Assembly (NCBI GenBank): GCA_004134985.1
Contig: REGQ01000037.1
Coordinates: forward strand, 1 to 56,492
Direction: 5' to 3'
DNA length: 56,492 bases
DNA from: Paenibacillaceae bacterium
GTDB lineage: Bacteria; Bacillota; Bacilli; Paenibacillales; Paenibacillaceae
The notes under the pieces were generated by a model, which saw only the letters and a program-made list of their open reading frames with translations, was not told where the DNA came from and did not search any database. This document shows positions 50,942 to 56,492 of the stretch, in pieces. The position numbers were made by a program, and so were the translations under genes. How positions within the stretch are numbered: the stretch's first letter is position 1; every line of letters starts with the position of its first letter.

Positions 50942-51163
50942 ATGAGCGATAAGCAAACCAAGCAAGTAGACGAAATGGTAGAGCCGGGACGCTTTGGCGT
51001 GACCAACAAACAATTGATTCCGGCGATTAAGGGAGCCATTGCAGCCGGAGATGTAAAACGGCTAAGTATGCTGAAAGAGCACTATCTCTATACCTTCGCC
51101 AATTCTCAGCGCTATTTGAAAAAGACGGAACGACAATATATTGCCGATCATTTGAAGTCATAA
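50942..51163 (+). CDS. small hypothetical protein
   Basis: 73 residues, basic and helical (LIPAIKGAIAAGDVKRLSMLKEHYLYTFANSQ). GGAGG lies 10 bp before ATG 50942. No domain recognised. Last gene before the IS110 element. Confidence 0.65.
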   Translation: MSDKQTKQVDEMVEPGRFGVTNKQLIPAIKGAIAAGDVKRLSMLKEHYLYTFANSQRYLKKTERQYIADHLKS

Positions 51164-52626
51164 CGGGAACGTAACCATTTGAAAACAGGATAACCAAAAT
51201 CGTAAGTGTTTGCTGGCGTATCTTTGCGGCTCGTCCGCTCGAACTGAGGATGCAACCTTGCGCTTTTCATCTGTTTATCGACGAAGACGATTCCAGCCGT
51301 GACCTAAGAAAGGAATGTTTCATGAATCCGCAAAATACCATTTATGTTGGCGTTGATCTGCACAAGCAGCATCATACCGCCGTAATCATCGATTGTTGGA
51401 ATCAAAAGCTGGGAGAAATCAAGTTCGACAACAAGCCGACGGCCTATCCTTGGCTTATAAAAGCAGTGAGAAAGCATTTGAAGAACGGCATGCAGGCAGT
51501 CTATGGTCTTGAAGACATAGGCGGTTATGGACGAGCGTTGGCTATTTACCTCTATGAAGGCGGATATATAGTAAAGGAAGTTAACGCGAAGCTTGCTAAT
51601 GCGCGGCGGAAAAGTCATGTCACCGTTGAGAAGTCTGATTCCTGGGACGCGGAATGTGTAGCAAAAGTATTAAGAGACGAGCTGCCGCATTTGCCGGATG
51701 CCAAACCGATTGACTTGTATTGGGCGATTAGTCAGCTTGTGAATCAGCGGCGTTGGGTCGTCAAAAACCTGACAGGATTGTTGAAAAAGCTTCATCAACA
51801 ATTGAGTTATCATTATCCAAGCTATAAGACCTTTTTTTCTCAGGTGGATGGGAAAACAGCGCTGGGATTCTGGTGGCGTTATCCATCGCCGCATCATCTG
51901 GAGCCTGTCACCGTCGAACGATTGGCTCAATTCCTGCGAGCGCTGAGTAATAACGGACTGTCCACCAAAAAAGCCATGCAAATTAAAGAGCTTGTACAGA
52001 CGGATGGAAGTACATGGCGAGATTTTCAGGATAAACGCGATTTTATTGTCCGAAGCTTGGTCAGGGACATAAGGTGCTCAGAGCGTAATCTGGCACGATT
52101 AGAGACGGAGATTCAGGAGTTGATGGGTTCATTAGGCTTTCAACTGGAAACGATGACAGGGATTGATTTGGTCACCTCGGCGGAACTTGTGGCGGAGATT
52201 GGCGACATCCATCGCTTTGCCAACTCGGACAAACTGGCTCGCTTTGCCGGAATTGCTCCTATCAAAGTCGGATCTGGGAACAAGTCGCGCAATTACAAGA
52301 GCAAGCAGGGGAATCGAGAGTTGCATGCCATTGTAAAAGCATTAGCGATTCGGCAATTGGCCGTCACCAGAACGAAGAAAGAGCCGCGCAACCCTTACTT
52401 TCATCACTATTATGAACAGAAGCTGAAGGCGGGAAAGACGAAGCAGCAGGCCATTGTATGCATCATGCGCAAGCTGGTGAACATCATTCATTATTTGATG
52501 AAAACAAAAGCAGCATATACCATTCCAGAAGTATCCAATCATGATGCCGGATGATACAATATATGGGTAGAGATTGCTGGAAAATCCTGCCTACTGTTTA
52601 TACATATGATACGCTTTATAAACTAG
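51164..52626 (+). mobile_element. IS110-family insertion sequence (approximate ends)
   Basis: Contains the transposase gene at 51322-52554. The left limit is after the gene ending at 51163; the right limit is where Rhs core sequence resumes (GGATACGTATGAAGG, 52627). IS110 elements lack terminal inverted repeats and target duplications, so exact ends cannot be read. The 158-bp non-coding part before the gene is the place where an IS110 guide ('bridge') RNA would be encoded; it contains short hairpins such as GCGG-CTCGT-CCGC and GCAA-CC-TTGC. Confidence 0.7.
51322..52554 (+). CDS. IS110-family transposase (DEDD recombinase)
   Basis: 410 residues. The N-terminal RuvC-like DEDD domain shows the acidic residues in VGVDLHKQHH, GLEDIGGYG and KSDSWDAECVA. 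The C-terminal transposase_20 domain shows TGIDLVTSAELVAEIGD, then FAGIAPIKVGSGNKS, where the serine is the candidate nucleophile, and ELHAIVKALA. ATG 51322 follows AAGAAAGGAATG; the earlier in-frame ATG at 51250 lies in the putative RNA region. The gene appears intact. Confidence 0.95.
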   Translation: MNPQNTIYVGVDLHKQHHTAVIIDCWNQKLGEIKFDNKPTAYPWLIKAVRKHLKNGMQAVYGLEDIGGYGRALAIYLYEGGYIVKEVNAKLANARRKSHVTVEKSDSWDAECVAKVLRDELPHLPDAKPIDLYWAISQLVNQRRWVVKNLTGLLKKLHQQLSYHYPSYKTFFSQVDGKTALGFWWRYPSPHHLEPVTVERLAQFLRALSNNGLSTKKAMQIKELVQTDGSTWRDFQDKRDFIVRSLVRDIRCSERNLARLETEIQELMGSLGFQLETMTGIDLVTSAELVAEIGDIHRFANSDKLARFAGIAPIKVGSGNKSRNYKSKQGNRELHAIVKALAIRQLAVTRTKKEPRNPYFHHYYEQKLKAGKTKQQAIVCIMRKLVNIIHYLMKTKAAYTIPEVSNHDAG

Positions 52627-53294
52627 GATACGTATGAAGGGGAGATTAATAATCCGCTTAGTTTGAATCTTTATACGTATGTGCATAACAATCCATTGAT
52701 TTATACAGACCCGAGTGGACATAAAGTTTTCCTTATTCACGGTACTTGGGCAACACCTGATGCTGATAGTACTTGGACTCCGGACTTTGGGATTATGTCG
52801 GAAAGCTTTTTAATGAGAATGTTAAAGAACAGGACTGGACTGGTGATAATTCAATCAATGCTGGCTCAAAAGCAGCACAAGATATATTTGACGATATATA
52901 TAAGTGGCACTTAGATAATGAATTAAATAATCGAAAAGAGCCCATAAGATTAGTTGGACACAGTCATGGTGGTAATGTAGCTATCATGGTAACTAATCTC
53001 CTTGCTGAAAAGGATATTAAAGTTGCAACACCAGTGAGGGAATACAAACTTGAAACTGAGGTGGGACAACGTGTACACGTATATAACAAGTTCGATGCTG
53101 TACAAGTTCTTGGTGGAAAAGCAGGGCGTGCAGCAATGGCCCCTGCTAGTGCTTTTAAGGGGGCCAAAAATGTAGAAGTTAAATTACGGTGGTATTATCG
53201 AGATGTTACTATATTTGGAATAAGAAATCATTCTGCAATGCATAGGGATATAAAAACTTGGAAAAAGTATATCGAGCCAATCCTAAAAATATAG
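52627..53294 (+). pseudogene. displaced Rhs C-terminal tip 3: alpha/beta-hydrolase toxin, frameshifted
   Basis: Only the last 30 codons of Rhs core remain (TYEGEINNPLSLNLYTYVHNN to YTDPSGH). The tip starts KVFLIHGTWATPDADSTWTPD, with HGTW as oxyanion-hole strand; at about 52785 one base appears lost, and the frame changes to WDYVGKLFNENVKEQDW. The rest is open to 53294. Nucleophile elbow GHSHGGN (Ser codon 52962-52964), Asp in NKFDAVQ (53094) and His in RNHSAMH (53229) make a complete Ser-Asp-His triad in the right order. A lipase or phospholipase acting on the target cell's membrane is likely. Without upstream core and with the shift it is silent here. Confidence 0.8.
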
Positions 53295-53338
53295 AGCCGC
53301 GCTTTAATTTGAGTAAGTTTAGAATAAGGAGGGCATCA

Positions 53339-53977
53339 ATGCCAACTTGGGTAAAACCGTTGTGGTGTTTTGCATTTATAGTAAATGTCGTGTCTATAGT
53401 ATGGTTTCTTATAGGATCGACAGCAAATTTCCAGAGATCCTTAGACTTGATTGCTACTGCAACACTGCTGTTTTTCTGGATCCCATCTATTTTTTTGTCA
53501 TTATTGTCCATTGCACTCTTCTTAAAAGGATGGACTCCATCTAATAATGTCGCGCGTGCCTTGTTCTATTTTGGTGTGTTATTGCTGTTATGTTTTTCTG
53601 TTTTTCTGTTTAAAGGTGTTAATACTCAAGGCTGGCTTACTGAAAGAATTACAAGTGATTCCTTAAAAATAACATCAGACTTAAAGTATGAGTATCGAAT
53701 TGATTTGATTAATTTGTTTCAAAAAAATAGCCAAGCTCGGTTGTATGTAAGAAATGTTTCAACAGGAGTGGAATCAAGTATTCCCGTTGACATTTATACA
53801 AATAAGATATTTTCAATTGGGATTGAGAGAGGGAAAGGGCAATTGAATAATTGGGTATTGATGAAACCAACTGATTTACCAGATCGTTATTATCTTTCTA
53901 CAACAAGAGAGCTACGAATACAAGAAGAGCAATTCAAAATAGATATTGGAACAGGAACTTCTAAAAGATTGAAGTGA
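53339..53977 (+). CDS. membrane protein, candidate immunity to hydrolase tip 3
   Basis: 212 residues. Three membrane helices (about 7-27, 37-62 and 72-93) are followed by a soluble extracytoplasmic domain of about 110 residues. AAGGAGG lies 7 bp before ATG 53339, 44 bp after the tip stop. A membrane-anchored partner with an outward domain is what one expects against a toxin that attacks the membrane from outside. Pairing is inferred from position. Confidence 0.7.
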   Translation: MPTWVKPLWCFAFIVNVVSIVWFLIGSTANFQRSLDLIATATLLFFWIPSIFLSLLSIALFLKGWTPSNNVARALFYFGVLLLLCFSVFLFKGVNTQGWLTERITSDSLKITSDLKYEYRIDLINLFQKNSQARLYVRNVSTGVESSIPVDIYTNKIFSIGIERGKGQLNNWVLMKPTDLPDRYYLSTTRELRIQEEQFKIDIGTGTSKRLK

Positions 53978-54011
53978 AAACAAGCTTTCCTAAACCACAA
54001 TGCGGCTAACC

Positions 54012-54046
54012 CTTGAACCCTTGAACCCTGGAGCCCTTGAACTGCA
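54012..54046. repeat. CCCTTGAA microsatellite
   Basis: Four imperfect copies of CCCTTGAA/CCCTGGAG in a row, after the end of cassette 3. Confidence 0.7.
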
Positions 54047-54100
54047 ACCTTATTTATGGCAGTTTGAAAAATAGGTTACCATAGGTTTTAAGCGGTAAGA

Positions 54101-54139
54101 AGATGGCTTCTGAATACATCAGGAGTCATCTTTTTTTGA
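54101..54139 (+). terminator. terminator
   Basis: AAGATGGCTTCTGA-ATACA-TCAGGAGTCATCTT followed by TTTTT; probably ends the cassette 3 transcript. Confidence 0.8.
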
Positions 54140-54278
54140 TGTCTACTGAGCCTTCTTAATTATAAATGGTTCATATTTCACCGGGTCACCGCAGGTCAGG
54201 AAGCCATTAGAAGATGAATTACCAGAAAATAATTATTAATGTGCGGCAGGGGAAATTTGAGAAATTATAGGTTTTTAG

Positions 54279-54313
54279 GCCACCTTCAAAATCGAGAATG
54301 AAGGTGGCTTTTC
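54279..54313 (+). terminator. second terminator
   Basis: Perfect stem GCCACCTTCA/TGAAGGTGGC with a 10-nt loop and TTTTCT behind it. The sequence between this and the leader peptide at 54474 shows nothing but a possible promoter (TTGATT at 54393). Confidence 0.75.
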
Positions 54314-54473
54314 TCATGCTATATGCGACAGTTGGGGGATTGAGTTGGAGAGGTGGTTAACCGATAAAATTTGCTTATAATCAAATTTTCTATTGATTTC
54401 TCACAAAGGGCTATGTCAGAATATAGAAGTGAAATTATATTTTAACTTTTTCCGGCGAAAGGAGATGTTTTTA

Positions 54474-54509
54474 ATGACTGCTTATATGATATTGGTGATT
54501 TTAACTTAA
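54474..54509 (+). CDS. leader peptide uORF
   Basis: 11 codons, MTAYMILVILT, directly behind a very strong RBS (GAAAGGAGAT, 7 bp spacing). Too short for an ordinary protein, and placed in front of two intrinsic terminators. The segment ILVI resembles the IFVI stretch of the ErmC leader, where macrolide-bound ribosomes stall. A stalling leader that controls the downstream terminators is the likely function; the inducing drug is unknown. Confidence 0.65.
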   Translation: MTAYMILVILT

Positions 54510-54519
54510 CCGAATATCG

Positions 54520-54735
54520 GGCATAGTAATTTCCAATCTTTGATTATAGCTTGGAATGAGAGCAATCGGGAATATTACCCGTGTTTTTGCTATGCCGTAA
54601 ACAGTAACCTTTCGTGAATACTGCTGTTAGCGGGATACGATGAAGGTCGTATCCCTTTTTGACTATAAGCCGACTTTTGGCTTTTCGCCGCGAAACAGCA
54701 GCTTCTTAGGAGGCTGCTTGTTCGCGGTATTTTTA
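54520..54735 (+). promoter_or_regulatory. attenuator leader with two terminators
   Basis: A long-range stem GGCATAG (54520-54526)/CTATGCC (54590-54596) encloses smaller hairpins (CGGG-AATATTA-CCCG). Then terminator 1, GGGATACGA/TCGTATCCC + TTTTT (54632-54660), and terminator 2, CCGCGAA-CAGCAGC/GCTGC-TTGTTCGCGG + TATTTTT (54688-54735). The arrangement uORF, branched stem and tandem terminators is that of ribosome-mediated attenuation before resistance genes. Confidence 0.7.
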
Positions 54736-54759
54736 TGCCCAAAAACAACTTTAATTTTA

Positions 54760-54992
54760 GGAGAGGGTCGCTTCAATGACTGCCGCCATCAGACGGAGCC
54801 GGGCTGCGCAGTTCTTGCCGCCCTTGCCGATGGATCATTGGCGCCAGAGCATGGAGATCGTTACCTTGCAAAGAAGCGGGAAACAAGTTTGCGGATGATA
54901 AATCGGGGCATCTCATGGATAAACGGGCGTGGCAAAAGTCGATTGCCATGCGAAGCAAGCAGATGAAGAAAAACGGAGGAAATAAGAAATGA
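54760..54992 (+). pseudogene. rsgA 3' remnant
   Basis: Translation reads FNDCRHQTEPGCAV and LAALADGSLAPEH, the zinc-binding and C-terminal part of the ribosome-assembly GTPase RsgA (YloQ). After a frameshift near 54880 it continues NKFADDKSGHLMDKRAWQKS and ends MKKNGGNKK at a TGA (54990-54992) overlapping the next ATG as ATGA. The GTPase domain is missing. The coupled stop/start shows that an entire rsgA once preceded the kinase gene in an operon. Confidence 0.75.
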
Positions 54993-56005
54993 ATAACAAT
55001 GATGAAATGTATGTAAAGCCCGAAATACTGGCGCTTGTTTTGAGTGAAATGCTCGACAAGACGATAATCCGCGTAGATTATCAAATCAAAGCGTTGCAAG
55101 GCGGGACAGTAGGGGTTGTTCGGCTTGTAACAGGTATGGTTGAAACTTCCGATGGTGAAAATCTGCCGTATAAGGTGGTTTGGAAAACACAGAAAAAATT
55201 TGAACGTTATGGTGATCCGGATTCATGGCGAAGGGAATATGATCTCTATGCATCGGATTTCGATAAGTCCTTCACTGATTCGCTCCGCTGGCCAGAATGC
55301 TATCACGCGGAGATGAACGGCGATGAGATTGAACTGTGGATGGAATATATTGATGGTGTGTCAGGCTTGAATCTGACCTCCGAAATGTATGAACGTGCAG
55401 CCGAGGAATTGGGGCGGTTTCAAGGCAAGCTGTACGCTGAACGACCAAACGCATTGCAGAATCTGACCAATTTAAGCAAGGTTGAGTTTACGAAAAACTA
55501 CTATCTGCGGTATCGGTCATGGAATGTTTTGTATGATTACATACGCTCCGACGACAGCGAAATTCCAAAGCACCTATGTAAAATGCTCATAGACATAGAT
55601 AACCATGCGGACGAATTATTCAGTCGCATAGAAAAGCTGCCAATAGTGCTTTGTCACAGAGATTTTTGGGTGGCAAACATATTTTACTCGGACAGTAGAA
55701 TCGTACTCATCGACTGGGATACCGCCGGATGGGGATACATGGGCGAGGATATCGCGAGTTTAATAGCGGACGAAGCGGACATCTGTCATATGGTCGAATA
55801 CTACCAAGAGTGCATTCCAGCGTATTACAGGGGCTTTTCGGAATATGCGGATGTGTCCCATATCTCTGATCATTGTATCCATGAACTAATTCTTGTTATG
55901 TTCGGATACAGGCTTGTGGAGTGGTATAAATTCGCTGAGTCGCCCGAAGATAAATCAATGCACCTTAATACCTTGCAAAAAATCTATGAAATGAGAAATA
56001 TGTAG
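54989..56005 (+). CDS. APH-family phosphotransferase (aminoglycoside/choline kinase-like)
   Basis: 338 residues, protein-kinase-like fold. The catalytic loop is LCHRDFWVANIFY (about residue 222) and the metal-binding aspartate is in VLIDWDTAGWGYMGED (about 242). The N-lobe has the beta-strand pattern LPYKVVWKT with the probable ATP-binding lysine. Related proteins phosphorylate antibiotics, choline or sugars; the substrate cannot be assigned. GGAGG precedes ATG 54989. The upstream leader suggests a link to ribosome-targeting antibiotics. Confidence 0.85.
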   Translation: MNNNDEMYVKPEILALVLSEMLDKTIIRVDYQIKALQGGTVGVVRLVTGMVETSDGENLPYKVVWKTQKKFERYGDPDSWRREYDLYASDFDKSFTDSLRWPECYHAEMNGDEIELWMEYIDGVSGLNLTSEMYERAAEELGRFQGKLYAERPNALQNLTNLSKVEFTKNYYLRYRSWNVLYDYIRSDDSEIPKHLCKMLIDIDNHADELFSRIEKLPIVLCHRDFWVANIFYSDSRIVLIDWDTAGWGYMGEDIASLIADEADICHMVEYYQECIPAYYRGFSEYADVSHISDHCIHELILVMFGYRLVEWYKFAESPEDKSMHLNTLQKIYEMRNM

Positions 56006-56011
56006 ATAAAT

Positions 56012-56203
56012 ATAACCACCATTGAGCTATTAGATGCACAACTGGCTGAAGTCTGTGAATTGTCTGTTTTAGAAGAAGAAAAGCAAATCCTCCAAGATCG
56101 AAGCAACTCCGGATACACATGCAGCGAATAAGTTGCCAATCACTATCAAAACAAGGCGTATGTGGAGGCTATTGCCAGTGAAATCATGATGAGCGGCGAT
56201 TAG
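56012..56203 (+). pseudogene. broken ORF after the kinase gene
   Basis: One frame of 64 codons is interrupted by a single TAA at about 56129: before it ELLDAQLAEVCELSVLEEEK, after it VANHYQNKAYVEAIASEIMM. Both parts look like natural protein sequence. No start with RBS is seen. Probably the 3' end of a lost gene; family unknown. Confidence 0.45.
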
Positions 56204-56226
56204 CGTCAGTGGTTGACCTTATTCAG

Positions 56227-56440
56227 GATCAAAGCAAGGGGCGGGGCCATGTGGAATTCTAACGCTGATGACAGACGCTATTCAGGGAAATTCAGCCCCA
56301 TAATAATTGTAACGAAACTGAGACACGTTATTTCTAGAAAATCACCCGATTTTAGCCGTCCAAGGGGTGAATAAGCGCTGTGACAAGCGTTAGCGTTGCA
56401 AAAGGATTATTTGATGCCATTTAAGCGCTGTGGCAAGCGT
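56227..56440. repeat. 212-bp dispersed repeat, copy B (inverted)
   Basis: Inverted relative to copy A at 20660-20871 and about the same length. Differences are single bases and short gaps. No gene is contained. The last 52 bp of the window, including CGAATGCTCACTCATTCG, show no gene. Confidence 0.9.
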
Positions 56441-56492
56441 CCCTCGTATTTAAGGAGTTTTCTTACGAATGCTCACTCATTCGCAGGATTTC

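Overview
The window looks like chromosome of a Paenibacillus-type, endospore-forming Firmicute. The signs are a Bacillales-style tRNA operon with mostly encoded CCA ends, a gerA-type germination operon, a des-desKR membrane-fluidity system, OhrR and MhqR-style redox operators, a YesM/YesN-like two-component system beside a sugar ABC importer, and strong AGGAGG-type ribosome binding sites. The assignment rests on gene content only.

Layout. 1-1030: ten tRNA genes, one decayed tRNA and a terminator. 1031-1965: gene-free DNA made of three periodic repeat arrays. 1959-7406: redox and envelope genes (ohrR facing a glutathione peroxidase, NUDIX, an MhqP-like DoxX protein, a two-gene ABC module, fabI). 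7460-17148: a carbohydrate locus (histidine kinase, AraC-type response regulator, two permeases, binding lipoprotein, large glycosidase-like protein). 17233-20376: minus-strand metallophosphoesterase, trhO and a cupin. 20947-25086: minus-strand germinant-receptor operon with a small extra membrane subunit. 25231-28054: Fur-box-associated siderophore-binding lipoprotein and a Btr-like AraC/binding-protein fusion. 28153-32656: VTT membrane protein, FadR-type regulator, fosmidomycin-type exporter, ABC ATPase, LppM-like lipoprotein. 32824-35889: des-desK-desR. 35966-36652: a minisatellite and a MITE-like element. 37419-42114: an operon of ECF sigma factor, membrane protein and ABC transporter.

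From about 42.3 kb the DNA becomes accessory, AT-richer and broken. It holds an RCC1-repeat pseudogene and three displaced Rhs C-terminal tip cassettes, each followed by its own candidate immunity gene. Between the second and third cassette sits a 5.6-kb block with an XRE repressor, zinc-ribbon miniproteins, a sigma-like protein, a FimB-sized tyrosine recombinase and an IS110 element. The window ends with a resistance-type leader (11-residue uORF and two terminators), a decayed rsgA 3' end, an APH-family kinase, and a 212-bp repeat that is the inverted copy of one at 20.7 kb.

How the genes fit together: the two-component system probably controls sugar uptake and processing; DesK/DesR senses membrane order to switch des; OhrR probably controls the peroxidase through an operator on its promoter. 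The most interesting part is the Rhs tip archive, especially the alpha/beta-hydrolase (lipase-like) tip with a membrane immunity protein, next to a site-specific recombinase. Second is the antibiotic-type attenuation leader now fused to an rsgA remnant and a kinase gene.
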